From assembly GCF_019038435.1 (NCBI RefSeq), contig NZ_JAGPOX010000042.1, positions 1 through 62,247 on the forward strand: 62,247 nucleotides of DNA. Reading direction: 5' to 3'. The translations under genes were made by a program, and so were the position numbers. The notes below the pieces were generated by a model. The model searched no databases. It had not been told where the DNA came from and saw only the letters and a list, made by a program, of their open reading frames with translations. Position 1 is the stretch's first letter. Every line of letters starts with the position of its first letter. The DNA comes from Nocardia alni. GTDB lineage: Bacteria > Actinomycetota > Actinomycetes > Mycobacteriales > Mycobacteriaceae. Positions 49,974 through 58,834 of this stretch are shown one piece after another.

Positions 49974-50884
49974 GGGACCGGGGTCGACGGATGTCGGAGC
50001 GGATCGAGGCCGGTCAGTGCCGAACTGGCGGCCCACAGCCCGGCGGCGCTGTCGGGGTCGGTCAGGTGCGCGGGCGGTGTTTCTCGATGTGGTCGCCCAC
50101 GGAGACCGAAAACCCTTGGCCCCCACAGCTCCCCGCCGGCGATGTCGGTATCCAGGACGGTGCGGACGATGGTCTCGGCCGCCGCGTGTTTCCCGTGCAG
50201 CGCAACACCCGCGGGCAGCCCGCGCAGGCGTTGGGCGGTGGTATGAACGAACAGCGGTGGCCGCGACGGGGTCAGCGAGTCCAGGGCGCCGCCGGGGTGG
50301 GCGACGATGCTGGCGCTGGTCGCACCGAGCGCACGCAGCCGGCGATCCAGTTCGAACGCGAACAGCATCTGGGCCAGTTTCGATCGCTCGTAGGTGCGCT
50401 TGGGCTGATAATCGTCTTCGGACTGCAGATCGGCCAGGTCCAGCCGCGCCGACCGCGCCGCGAAGCTGCCCACGGTGATCACGCGGCTGTTCGGGGTGGC
50501 GGTCAGAATCGGCGCCAGGTGGGCGACCAGTGCGAAGTGTCCGAGATGGTTTGTCGCGAAGGTCAGTTCGTGCCCTTGCGGACTCATGCGTCGATCGGGA
50601 CCGGACAGCAGCACCCCGGCGTTGAGCACGACCGCGTCCAGGCTGTCGGCGCCGAGGTCGGCCACCGTCGCGGGCAGCGAGGACAGATCGGCAAGATCCA
50701 AGCGCACCCATCGGAGCCGGGCGGCCGGAACCCGTGCGCGGATCGCGCGTGCCGCGAGGTCGGCCTTGGCGGTGTCACGGCAGCCGAGCACCACGGTGGC
50801 GCCGGCGGCCGCGAGCTGCTCGGCGACGAAATACCCGATGCCCGCGCCGGCGCCGGTGACGAGAACTGTCTTCATGCCATCGAC
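49961..50884 (-). CDS. Short-chain dehydrogenase/reductase
   Basis: 307 residues, long SDR form resembling retinol/WWOX-type dehydrogenases. TGAGAGIGYFVAEQL binds the cofactor, DAVVLNAG is the NAG motif, and the active site is YERSKLAQ (YxxxK) after VGSFAARSA. ATG 50884 has GGGG upstream; ATG 50875 is also in frame. Substrate unknown. The gene stands alone, with 180 bases without features before dipZ's end. Confidence 0.88.
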   Translation of the reverse strand, partial: VDGMKTVLVTGAGAGIGYFVAEQLAAAGATVVLGCRDTAKADLAARAIRARVPAARLRWVRLDLADLSSLPATVADLGADSLDAVVLNAGVLLSGPDRRMSPQGHELTFATNHLGHFALVAHLAPILTATPNSRVITVGSFAARSARLDLADLQSEDDYQPKRTYERSKLAQMLFAFELDRRLRALGATSASIVAHPGGALDSLTPSRPPLFVHTTAQRLRGLPAGVALHGKHAAAETIVRTVLDTDIAGGELWGPRVFGLRGRPHRETPPAHLTDPDSAAGLWAASSALTGLDPLRHPSTPVPLLA

Positions 50885-51063
50885 CATCGCCCAGGCCCCT
50901 TGCGCAGTCCTCACACGCCACTGGCGCGTGGCACCGCACCGTGTCTGACACGGGCACCGTCGCGGAGGGTCGGGTTAGGCCCAGGACGAAGGGGGCGTAG
51001 AGGTCGACCGGTCGACGATCAGCCCATCACCGGCGATGCGTGCGCAGTCGATACCTCGCGGGA

Positions 51064-52791
51064 CTATCCGTAGGTGAACGAGTACGCCTGCATGCCGGGA
51101 GTGAACGTGACTTCGATGTGCCCCGGCTCGGCGGTGGGTGTCGAGGCGATGAGGTGTGTGGTCGGGGGTCCGGAGATCGGGATGACGGTCGTCGTCCCGT
51201 TGGCGGTCACCGTCACCGACCCGGCGCCGCCCACGTCCAGATAGACGTTCTTGGCGTGGTAGTCGAGTTCGATGGCCGGGTTGCCGGCGCCCGCGGTGGC
51301 GTTCTGGGCGCCGACGGTCCACTGTCCGCGATAGGCGAAGGTGTCGGCGGGCAGTGTCGCCGGATAGTCGAATCGGTTCGCGCCCTTCTGGTATGGACCG
51401 TTGCCGCCGTAGTTGGCGACCGAATCGGCGCCGAGGTAGGTCTCCACCGTCATCGACTCGGTCGGGGTCTGGTCGGCGACGTTGGTGGCGGGCCGCAGCG
51501 TCTTGCCGGGCTGCGCCTGGGTGAGCAGGGTGCGGATCAGCTGTTCGGTCGTGCCGTAGTCGCCTTCGCCGAACTTGACGTGCCGAACGACGCCGTCCGC
51601 GTCGATCAGATATTCGGCGGGCCAGGCCGGGTTGTTGTAGGCGGACCAGGTGCCGTAGTTCGGGTCCAGGGCGACGGGGTAGTCGATGTGCATCTTCGCG
51701 GCGGCGTCGGCCACGTTCGAGGGCACGTGCTCGAAGGCGTACTCCGGGGTGTGGACGCCGACGACTTCGAATCCGTCGCCGTGATAGGTGTTGTACCAGC
51801 TGATCACGTGCGGGATGGCGCGCTCGCAATTGATGCACGAGTAGGCCCAGAAATCCACCAGGACCACCTTTCCGCGCAGCGACGCCAGGCTGATCGGCGC
51901 GTTCCCCGGCGTATCGAGCCAGCCGGTGATCCCGGCGAATTCCGGTGCCTTCCCGCAGTTTTCGAGCTGCGACAGCCCTTCGGCACAGCGGGTCTGCTGG
52001 AAGCCGCCCGAATCGAGTTCGTGCTGGATTCGATCGGTGCCGCCGACCTTGTTCTGCAGCGCGGCGGTGTAGTCGGGGACCGCGCGCTGGATCACCTGCG
52101 GAAGGTTGAACACCAGTGCGCAGGCCAACCCGATCATCACCACGCCAGCGGCGATGCGAAGTCCGCGTTGACGCCGGCGCAGCGCGGCGATTCGCGCGGC
52201 CATACGGTTGCCCGCGAACGCGAACGCGAACAGCGGAATGCCGGCGCCGATCGCGAACGACACGGTCAACGCGATGGTCGGCAGGCCGACGTGGCGGGTG
52301 GCGCCGGCCACGATGATCGCGGCGAGCACCGGCCCGGCGCACGGAACGTAGAGCACGCCGAGCGCCAGACCGAGGCCGAATCCGCTCTTACCGGCGCCGA
52401 TCTGTCGTTGCGGCAGTCGGGCGAAAGGGCGCTCGAGCAGCCGTTCGACGGCGGGGAACAGCAACCCCAGCCCGATCAGGATCAGCACCACCAGCCCGGC
52501 CCAGCGCAGCGCGTCCTGCGGCAGGTGCAGCAGCGACAGCACAGTCGATCCGATGAGCGTGACCACAGCGAAGCTCAACACCAGCCCGGCGACCACACTG
52601 TAGGGTCGCAGCGTTTCGGCCAGGGTGCGGCGGCGGACCAGCACATTGCCGGTTGCCGCGTCGCCGTCCGAGGGCTCGCGCCGCGCGTTCTGCGCACCCG
52701 CCAGCAGGACGACCGGTAGCACCGGAAGCACGCACGGGGAGATGCCGGTGATCAGTCCACCCACAAGACCGATGAGTACGAGCGTGTACAT
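51064..52791 (-). CDS. dipZ: DipZ: CcdA-like membrane domain fused to thioredoxin-like domain
   Basis: 575 residues. The N-terminal ~250 form a CcdA-type membrane domain with the redox cysteines in GISPCVLPVLPV and LYVPCAGPVLA. A periplasmic thioredoxin-like domain follows, active site YSCINCERAIPH. The last ~160 residues are a beta-sandwich (carbohydrate-binding-like) module. This is the domain order of mycobacterial DipZ (Rv2874). It carries electrons across the membrane to extracytoplasmic thiols, for example in cytochrome c maturation or envelope repair. Confidence 0.93.
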   Translation of the reverse strand: MYTLVLIGLVGGLITGISPCVLPVLPVVLLAGAQNARREPSDGDAATGNVLVRRRTLAETLRPYSVVAGLVLSFAVVTLIGSTVLSLLHLPQDALRWAGLVVLILIGLGLLFPAVERLLERPFARLPQRQIGAGKSGFGLGLALGVLYVPCAGPVLAAIIVAGATRHVGLPTIALTVSFAIGAGIPLFAFAFAGNRMAARIAALRRRQRGLRIAAGVVMIGLACALVFNLPQVIQRAVPDYTAALQNKVGGTDRIQHELDSGGFQQTRCAEGLSQLENCGKAPEFAGITGWLDTPGNAPISLASLRGKVVLVDFWAYSCINCERAIPHVISWYNTYHGDGFEVVGVHTPEYAFEHVPSNVADAAAKMHIDYPVALDPNYGTWSAYNNPAWPAEYLIDADGVVRHVKFGEGDYGTTEQLIRTLLTQAQPGKTLRPATNVADQTPTESMTVETYLGADSVANYGGNGPYQKGANRFDYPATLPADTFAYRGQWTVGAQNATAGAGNPAIELDYHAKNVYLDVGGAGSVTVTANGTTTVIPISGPPTTHLIASTPTAEPGHIEVTFTPGMQAYSFTYG

Positions 52792-52831
52792 ACCTACAGT
52801 ACGGACTCGGCCACGCCGCAGTTCGATCCCA

Positions 52832-53311
52832 CTATGTCGGCTCGCCGAGACCGCGCGTCATCCAGCCGGGCATGTCGAAGCGGATGGGTGACGGGCCGAC
52901 CAGCACTGCCAGCTGTTTTTCCAGGCGCTCGAGTTCGGCGGAGCCGATCCGCCGTTCCCAGCGTTCGCGCAATTCGTCGAAAATCTCCTCGCCCTGGCGC
53001 AGCACCTGGAAGCCGAGGGCGGTGACCTCGAGGTGTTTGCGGCGGGCGTCGCGGGGATCGGTCTCCCGCGTCACGTATCCGCGTTCCTGGAGGAGCGCGA
53101 TCGTCTTCGCGGCGGCCTGCTTGGAGACCGACAATCGGCGGCTGAGCGATGTGGCGTCATCGGCGCCCGCGGCGATGGCGCGCATGGCGAAGTCGTGGAC
53201 GGGGCGTACGTCCTGGTAGCCGCGCTGAGCGAGCTCGTCGGTCGCATCGTCTACCAGTGAGCGGAAGCCCCCCAACAGAAGGAGCGCGAGATCGGCGCCT
53301 GAGCGGGACAT
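52832..53311 (-). CDS. MarR family transcriptional regulator
   Basis: 159 residues. The winged helix reads TSLSRRLSVSKQAAAKTIALLQERGYVTRETDPRDARRKHLEVTALG. ATG 53311 is chosen; the in-frame start at 53344 would lie inside the operator. It is divergent from an alpha/beta hydrolase gene with a perfect 16-base inverted repeat between them, so it very likely represses both itself and the hydrolase. Confidence 0.9.
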   Translation of the reverse strand: MSRSGADLALLLLGGFRSLVDDATDELAQRGYQDVRPVHDFAMRAIAAGADDATSLSRRLSVSKQAAAKTIALLQERGYVTRETDPRDARRKHLEVTALGFQVLRQGEEIFDELRERWERRIGSAELERLEKQLAVLVGPSPIRFDMPGWMTRGLGEPT

Positions 53312-53336
53312 GGCAGCAGAATACAGGGGCTTGCTA

Positions 53337-53381
53337 TTAGACAACCTGGTTGGCTAATATTTTGGCAACCAGGTTGTCTAA
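53337..53381. promoter_or_regulatory. Perfect 16-base inverted repeat between MarR and hydrolase genes
   Basis: Arms 53337-53352 and 53366-53381 (TTAGACAACCTGGTTG and its complement), separated by 13 AT-rich bases. Each arm contains the smaller palindrome CAACC-n-GGTTG, so two MarR dimers could bind, about 29 bases centre to centre. The right arm ends 13 bases before the hydrolase GTG. Confidence 0.8.
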
Positions 53382-53394
53382 TTGAGGAGTCACG

Positions 53395-54282
53395 GTGGCC
53401 GCGATATCAGCCGGCGCAACTATTCCGGGGATCACCCACCATCGGGTGGAGGTGAACGGGACCACGCTGCACTATGTGTCGGCGGGCACCGGCGGGACCC
53501 CGATTCTGCTGGTCCACGGGTTCCCCGAAACGTGGTGGGCCTTCCACAAGCTCATTCCGATACTCGCCGCGGACCACCGCGTCATCGCCGTCGATCTGCG
53601 GGGCTTCGGCGACTCCGGCAACGGGCCCGGCGTGTACGACAGCGCCACCGTGGCCGAGGACCTGCACCTGCTGATCGATCGGCTCGGTGTCGGCCCGGTT
53701 CATCTCGCCGGGCAGGACATCGCCGGGGCGAGCGTGTTCCGCCTCGCGACCACACATCCGCGGGACGTGCTCAGCCTCACCGCGATCGAGACGATGCTGC
53801 CCGGGTTCGGATGGGAAGCACTCGCCGACGTCACACGCGGCGGCACCTGGTATATCGGCGTGCTGGCCGCGCCCGGTATTCCCGAGATGCTGCTCACCGG
53901 CCGCGAGCGGGAGTTCCTGGGACAGTTCGTGTTTCCGGCCATGACGGCGACCCCGGGCGCGATCACCGATGCCGACATCGATGAATTCGTCCGCGCCTAC
54001 ACTCGGCCCGACGGCTGGCGTGGAGCGATCGGCCTCTATCGGTCGTTGCTGCGCGAGGGCTCCGAGATCAGGGCTCTGGCGCACACGCCGGGGTTGACCG
54101 TGCCCGTACTCGCGGTCGGCGCCGGGGGAGGCCCTCGCACGCTCGCCGCGATGAGCGAGGCCACGGCCGCCGAGGTCGATTCGGTATCGCTCGACGGCGT
54201 CGGCCACTACGCCGCGATGGAGGCCCCGGAGCGACTGGCCGAGGCCATCATCGAGTTCACCGGACGCGTAGACGGGCACTGA
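53395..54282 (+). CDS. Alpha/beta hydrolase (epoxide hydrolase/haloacetate dehalogenase-like)
   Basis: 295 residues. Oxyanion-hole motif LLVHGFPETWWAF, DLRGFGDSG, and the nucleophile elbow HLAGQDIAGASVF carrying Asp (GxDxxG) rather than Ser. The catalytic His is in GVGHYAAMEAPERLAE. An Asp nucleophile with this N-terminus points to epoxide hydrolases or dehalogenases. The GTG has GAGGAG upstream. Control by the divergent MarR gene suggests response to a xenobiotic. Confidence 0.9.
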   Translation: MAAISAGATIPGITHHRVEVNGTTLHYVSAGTGGTPILLVHGFPETWWAFHKLIPILAADHRVIAVDLRGFGDSGNGPGVYDSATVAEDLHLLIDRLGVGPVHLAGQDIAGASVFRLATTHPRDVLSLTAIETMLPGFGWEALADVTRGGTWYIGVLAAPGIPEMLLTGREREFLGQFVFPAMTATPGAITDADIDEFVRAYTRPDGWRGAIGLYRSLLREGSEIRALAHTPGLTVPVLAVGAGGGPRTLAAMSEATAAEVDSVSLDGVGHYAAMEAPERLAEAIIEFTGRVDGH

Positions 54283-54472
54283 GCGGATTGTCGGGCAGGC
54301 TGCTTTTCAGGGATGGGGGCTCGGGCCCCGGCTGGTCGGCCCTGTCCGATAATCTCCGATAAAGTATGGGCCGGACCAACTCCCGCTGACGCCGTTGCGA
54401 TCTCGTTGGAGGATGGGTGCGGTTGGATCGGGAACGGCGGCGAGTGCCGTTACGCGGGAAGGACATCGACTG

Positions 54473-54910
54473 ATGACGGTGCGGCGCATGGCAGCTGCGG
54501 TTGCGGCAGCGTTGGGAATCGCTGCGGCGGTGTGCGGTACGGAACCGGCGCAGGCCGATCCGCTGCCGCAGGTGCCACCGTTCGGCACGACGCTGCTCGC
54601 CTTCGGCGACGCGAATTTCTGTGCGGGAGCGATCAATATCGCGATGGAGGCCGCACCGCACAAACCCGGCCACGTGCTCGCGCATGTGACGCCGACGGGA
54701 TATATGCACGGCCCCTGCGGCAATCACGTGGCGATCGGCTGGCTCGGCTCCCAGGGTCTGCGTTCCACGAACGTGTACGTGCATACCAACGGAAGGCCCG
54801 GGAAGACCGTCACCACGGACCTGTCGGTGGGCAGGGGCGTCGCCAAGATCATGGCCGACAGCTGGCCGATTCAGGGCAATTTCGCGGAGTGGTACATCTA
54901 CGTGCCGTAG
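54473..54910 (+). CDS. Secreted hypothetical protein
   Basis: 145 residues from ATG 54473. Signal peptide to about residue 29 (ending EPAQA). The mature part is ~116 residues, beta-rich, with Cys in DANFCAGAIN and HGPCGNHVAIGW that may form a disulfide, and ends EWYIYVP. Proteins of this look are common in Nocardia and mycobacteria; function unknown. It is convergent with and directly abuts the carboxylesterase stop. Confidence 0.75.
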   Translation: MTVRRMAAAVAAALGIAAAVCGTEPAQADPLPQVPPFGTTLLAFGDANFCAGAINIAMEAAPHKPGHVLAHVTPTGYMHGPCGNHVAIGWLGSQGLRSTNVYVHTNGRPGKTVTTDLSVGRGVAKIMADSWPIQGNFAEWYIYVP

Positions 54911-56455
54911 CTAGTCGTGCAGGGGAAGGGCATCGAAGACGTGTTGTTGCCAGAGGCGGCGTGAGGTCTCCTCTGGGTAGGGCAGTACGGGCCAATCGTC
55001 GTCGATGATCTGGACCAGTCGTCGCTCGGGATCGTAAGTGGGCCAGCCGGGTTCTCCGGTGGCGGCGAAACGGCCCCAGGTCGTTCGGATCCGGGTCGCC
55101 AACGTCGCGACGGTGTCGGGAGGCTGCGTGCCGAGCAGCATGGGGCCGAGCTGGTCGCCGAAGGTGCCGCGCAGCAGCGGGCCGTCCACGCCGTGGCAGG
55201 CGCCCAGCACGCCGTTGTAACCCGGTGTGCGCCAGGTCAATTCGTACATGTGTGCGCGGCCTCCGCCGGCCACCTGAGCCTCGGCCAGGTGCAGGGCGGG
55301 CATGCGGAACAGCCAATCGTTCTGGACGAGTTCGAACAAGCGGTCCGGGTTCGCGTCGGGATAGGCGGTGCGGTAAGCGTTTTCGCCGTCCGGGGCCGGT
55401 GCGAACGCCCGGAGCGTACGGGCGGCCAAGTCGTTGTCGACGGTGCCGAGCTGTCCGCTCAAGGCGATGAACAGCCGGCATTCGTCGCGGTTGTGGCCGA
55501 TGATCAGCTCGACATCGCGCCCCGCTCCCTCGGTCAGCGCCTGCCAGGGGCTGCGGGTCATCACCGCACCGTCGACGACCGGGGCGAACAGGGTGATGGA
55601 GTGAGCGAGCGATCCCCAGCGATCCACGTGGTCGATCATGGCCGAGCTGACAGCGGTCCCGGCGGCCGGCAGCTGCCACGGATCGACGCCCGACAGGTCG
55701 GCCACGGTCGGGCGCAGTCCGATCTCACCGGCGATCGCGGCGCCGATGTCCGCGGCCAGCGCATCGGAGAGGTATACGCCCGGCATGCTCTGCAGGATGG
55801 CCCGGTGGAACAGTCCGCTCGCGCGTGGCACCGCCAACAGCGCCGCGATCGACCCGGCGCCGGCGGACTCGCCGCACACGGTGACCAGGTCCGGGTCACC
55901 GCCGAACGCCGCGATGTTCTCCCGCACCCATTCGAGCGCGGCCACCTGGTCGAGCAACCCGCGGTTGGCCGGTGCGCCGTCGATATGTGCGAACCCCTCG
56001 ACACCGACCCGGTAGTTGAAACTGACCACGACCACATCGCCGTCTCGGGCAATCCGGTGCAGGTCATGGCCGGGACTGCCCGAGAAACCCAGCTTGTAAG
56101 CGCCGCCGTAGATCCACACCAGCACCGGGCGGCGCGCCTCAGGATCCGCCGTCCACACGTTGAGGGTGAGCCAGTCGTCGCTGGTAGGCGTCGGTAGCGA
56201 CCCGGTGCGACCCGCGAAGGAGGTCTCCTGCGGGACCGGCGGGCCGTAGGAGAGCGCGTCGCGGATACCGTCCCAGCCGGTGACCGGCCGCGGCGCGGCG
56301 AAACGCGCCGGGCCCACCGGCGGTTGCGCGAATGGGATGCCACGGAACACGGCCAGGCCGTGCTCACGCTGCCCGCGTACCCGCCCGCCGGTCGTCCGGA
56401 TCACCGGTTCGCTGAGCTGCCTCGCCTCTTCGGGCGCCACATCGGTCATCGTCAT
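54911..56455 (-). CDS. Type B carboxylesterase
   Basis: 514 residues, full length carboxylesterase/para-nitrobenzyl esterase family. Visible are FRGIPFAQPPVGPARF at the N-terminus, PVLVWIYGGAYKLG (oxyanion hole), the nucleophile Ser in VTVCGESAGAGSI, and the His in GACHGVDGPLL. No signal peptide. ATG 56455 is used (56449 is a second in-frame ATG); the frame's extension to 56683 has no homology. Upstream are repeated GAGAAT half-sites likely to bind a regulator. Ester substrate unknown. Confidence 0.92.
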   Translation of the reverse strand: MTMTDVAPEEARQLSEPVIRTTGGRVRGQREHGLAVFRGIPFAQPPVGPARFAAPRPVTGWDGIRDALSYGPPVPQETSFAGRTGSLPTPTSDDWLTLNVWTADPEARRPVLVWIYGGAYKLGFSGSPGHDLHRIARDGDVVVVSFNYRVGVEGFAHIDGAPANRGLLDQVAALEWVRENIAAFGGDPDLVTVCGESAGAGSIAALLAVPRASGLFHRAILQSMPGVYLSDALAADIGAAIAGEIGLRPTVADLSGVDPWQLPAAGTAVSSAMIDHVDRWGSLAHSITLFAPVVDGAVMTRSPWQALTEGAGRDVELIIGHNRDECRLFIALSGQLGTVDNDLAARTLRAFAPAPDGENAYRTAYPDANPDRLFELVQNDWLFRMPALHLAEAQVAGGGRAHMYELTWRTPGYNGVLGACHGVDGPLLRGTFGDQLGPMLLGTQPPDTVATLATRIRTTWGRFAATGEPGWPTYDPERRLVQIIDDDWPVLPYPEETSRRLWQQHVFDALPLHD

Positions 56456-56480
56456 CCCTGTCAATCCGCGGCGAACCTGG

Positions 56481-56507
56481 GAGAATGTCATTCTCCTCAA
56501 GGAGAAT
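56481..56507. promoter_or_regulatory. Three GAGAAT half-sites upstream of the carboxylesterase
   Basis: GAGAAT-gtc-ATTCTC (56481-56495) is a perfect palindrome and overlaps a second near-perfect one, ATTCTCCTC-AAGGAGAAT (56490-56507). The pair starts 26 bases before the esterase ATG on the minus strand and resembles a tandem operator. Confidence 0.55.
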
Positions 56508-56627
56508 ACTGTACCTACGCGAGTTCGGTTGCCGTCAAGCAGCCAGCCCGCGTCGAATTGCAGGTCGCCTTCGGCACGATCTTCACAAAGGTGCCGACGC
56601 ACCGACAACGAGGTGGGGGGTAAGCAC

Positions 56628-56795
56628 ATGGCAACAACGCACGCAGTGAGTGGCGCACGCGCCAAGGTCGTCATCGCCGACATCGACCTGGATCAAGGCC
56701 AGCAGGTCGCCGAGCGTTCTTGGTGGCGGCACGATGCCGGACGGCGGACGGTGGGCGGCATCGTGCCCCGTCGCCGATCTACCCGGCGCGGATGA
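56628..56795 (+). pseudogene. Probable short-chain dehydrogenase remnant
   Basis: A 55-codon frame with a GGTGGGGGG site before its ATG. It contains RAKVVIADIDLDQGQQVAE, which is the second beta strand and acidic cofactor-binding loop of SDR enzymes, but the preceding glycine-rich strand and everything after are missing; the remaining residues are basic and unrelated. Most likely a decayed gene fragment near the esterase. Confidence 0.5.
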
Positions 56796-56860
56796 CGCCA
56801 AACATCGCTGTCGGGACCTTCGTGTGCAGTTCGCAATGATTGGGGCCCGGCGCTCGAGCT

Positions 56861-57694
56861 TCAGAGCAGACGGGACTTCAGTGCCGAAGCATCGCGGGGC
56901 GCCATGACATTCGCGTCGTTGTCGAAATAGACGAAGACATCGCCGTCTTCGGCCCATCGGCGAGTCTTCGTGGCCCATGATTCGATCAGCTCGTGGGTGT
57001 ATCCGCTCACGTAGAGCTGCTGATGACCGTGCAGTCTTACATAGACGAAATCCGCGGTGACCTCATCGATCATCGGGTAGCTGCCCGCACTGTCGGCGAT
57101 GACAGCGGCAACGCCGAACCGGGCAAGCAAGTCGGTGAATCGTGGTGTGAGGTAGTCCGGGTTCCGGACCTCCACGGCGAAGCGCATGGGCCGATCGGCA
57201 TCGGTGACGACATGCGCATTGGGGACTCGCTCGTCATGGCCCTCCGCGATCGCGGCGGCCTCCGCCGTGGTGCGTGGTAGATGTGCGAGAAACTCACTCA
57301 GAGTTGTGTAATCGAATCCGAGGCGGGCGGGTAACTGCCACAGAATCGGGCCCAGTTTGTGCCCCAGCGCGAGCAATCCCGAGGCCAGAAAGTTCGCCAA
57401 CGCCACATCGGCGTCGCGGAGACCTTTCATGTGGGTGATGAATCTGCTGCCCTTGACCGCGAATACGAAATCGTCCGGTGTCGAGTCCGCCCATCGTTCA
57501 TAACTCGAGGCCCGCTGCAGCGAATAGAACGAGCCGTTGATCTCCACGCTGTCCAGCTGTTCCGAGAGGTAGGCGAGCTGTTGTTTTTGCGGGAGACCCG
57601 GCGGATAGAACACCCCACGCCACGATTGGTACGCCCATCCCGAGGTGCCGACATACGCCCGCCCCGCCGGACCGTCGCCGCGTACATGCGACAT
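56861..57694 (-). CDS. DUF72 family protein
   Basis: 277 residues, TIM-barrel DUF72 (YecE-like): YVGTSGWAYQSWRGVFYPPGLPQKQQLAYLSEQLDSVEINGSFY at the N-terminus, FAVKGSRFITHMKGL, WQLPARLGFD, FAVEVRNPDYL, and VYVRLHGHQQLY near the end. Function is unknown; the group is suspected to bind nucleic acid or metal. AAGGG lies upstream of the ATG. Confidence 0.92.
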   Translation of the reverse strand: MSHVRGDGPAGRAYVGTSGWAYQSWRGVFYPPGLPQKQQLAYLSEQLDSVEINGSFYSLQRASSYERWADSTPDDFVFAVKGSRFITHMKGLRDADVALANFLASGLLALGHKLGPILWQLPARLGFDYTTLSEFLAHLPRTTAEAAAIAEGHDERVPNAHVVTDADRPMRFAVEVRNPDYLTPRFTDLLARFGVAAVIADSAGSYPMIDEVTADFVYVRLHGHQQLYVSGYTHELIESWATKTRRWAEDGDVFVYFDNDANVMAPRDASALKSRLL

Positions 57695-57784
57695 TCAATA
57701 CCCTTTCGAGATCGCCCTGCCCGCGCCACGCGATCTGCGATGGAGTCCGCGATACGCCGAGCGCTGCCCAGTCGGCACCCGGTC

Positions 57785-58462
57785 TCACGACGTTTCGAGC
57801 AGTCGCGCGACCGGGCTGTCGGCGACCTGGCGCAGCAGTTGCGCGACATCGTCGCAGACATATGCTGCTCCCTCGGCCTCGAGTTCGGCACGCGAGATCC
57901 CGCCGCTGAGCACGCCGATCGCCGGCACACCGACGGCTGTGCACGCCCGCACGTCCCACACCGTGTCGCCGACGAAGACCGCTCGCCCCGGCGGCACACC
58001 GGCCCGGTCGAGCGCGATGCGCACGATGGTCGGGTCGGGTTTGGCGGATTCGACATCCTCACCGCCGGTCACCGCGTAGAGCACCGATTCGCTGTCCAGC
58101 AGTTCGCGCAGCAGCGACAGCTCATCCGGCGGCGCGGACGTGGCGAGCAGGATGCGCAGGCCTCGGGCATGTAGCTCCCCCAGAATCTCGCGTGCGCCCG
58201 GCAACAACGTCAGTTCGCCGGCACTGTCGAGATAGAACTGTGTGTGCAGATCATCGGCACGATCGGCGGCCGCCTCATCCAAGTCGCCGGCCAAGGTTTT
58301 GATCAGTTTTCCACCGTCCATTCCTATGGCGCGGTGAATGCGCCAGGTCGGCACAGTGGCGCCTGCCTCGCGGAATGCCTGGTGCCAGGCTCTGGCATGC
58401 AGATAGTTGGAGTCGACAAGGGTGCCGTCGACGTCGAACAGTACTGCTGCGGGGTCGTGCAC
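57785..58462 (-). CDS. HAD superfamily phosphatase (phosphoglycolate phosphatase-like)
   Basis: 225 residues. HAD motif I VLFDVDGTLVDSNYLH, motif II near LATSAPPDE, motif III Lys and motif IV GDTVWDVRACTAVG are all present, with an alpha-helical cap (about residues 18-90). It hydrolyses a small phosphate ester. The GTG has GAGGAGG upstream. It is divergent from the glycosyltransferase cluster with about 370 bases between. Confidence 0.9.
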   Translation of the reverse strand: MHDPAAVLFDVDGTLVDSNYLHARAWHQAFREAGATVPTWRIHRAIGMDGGKLIKTLAGDLDEAAADRADDLHTQFYLDSAGELTLLPGAREILGELHARGLRILLATSAPPDELSLLRELLDSESVLYAVTGGEDVESAKPDPTIVRIALDRAGVPPGRAVFVGDTVWDVRACTAVGVPAIGVLSGGISRAELEAEGAAYVCDDVAQLLRQVADSPVARLLETS

Positions 58463-58834
58463 GAGAACCTCCTCGCTCGGGCCGGTAGGGCGCCGGTCTC
58501 CACACGCTGTCTGACCAGAACGACCCCACGCGCAGTGTCTGCCTACCCGCTGTCGTTGAATTCAATCGGAGCCCTACCAGCGGCGAGTCGGCCACCGAAG
58601 CGCAGGTGCGGTGCGGCGAGTCGGTGCGCGCCGCCCTGTTTGCACGATGATGGCCCGGGTAGGCCAGCTGCATGAACGGACCTGCGAGCGATGCCGCTCC
58701 CCTTCGAGTTCTCGCATCGACTGGCGACGTCGCCCGGTGCGCGGCGCATCTGGCACGCACCCTGCGCCAGCATCCCTACCCCGCGCAGTGACAAGCGTAT
58801 GGCCCTGTACGCGCCGAGTCGAGGACGGTATGTC
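58463..58834. other. Intergenic region between HAD phosphatase and GT2 gene
   Basis: 372 bases. The glycosyltransferase frame stays open upstream to 58691 but that part has no family homology and a biased composition, so it is not taken as coding. I see no clear operator or promoter boxes. Confidence 0.4.

Noticed and set aside
58691..58834. N-terminal extension of the GT2 glycosyltransferase
   Set aside because: In frame but without homology to the family, whose members begin near the ILVVVPVHNEE strand; ATG 58835 has a better ribosome site.
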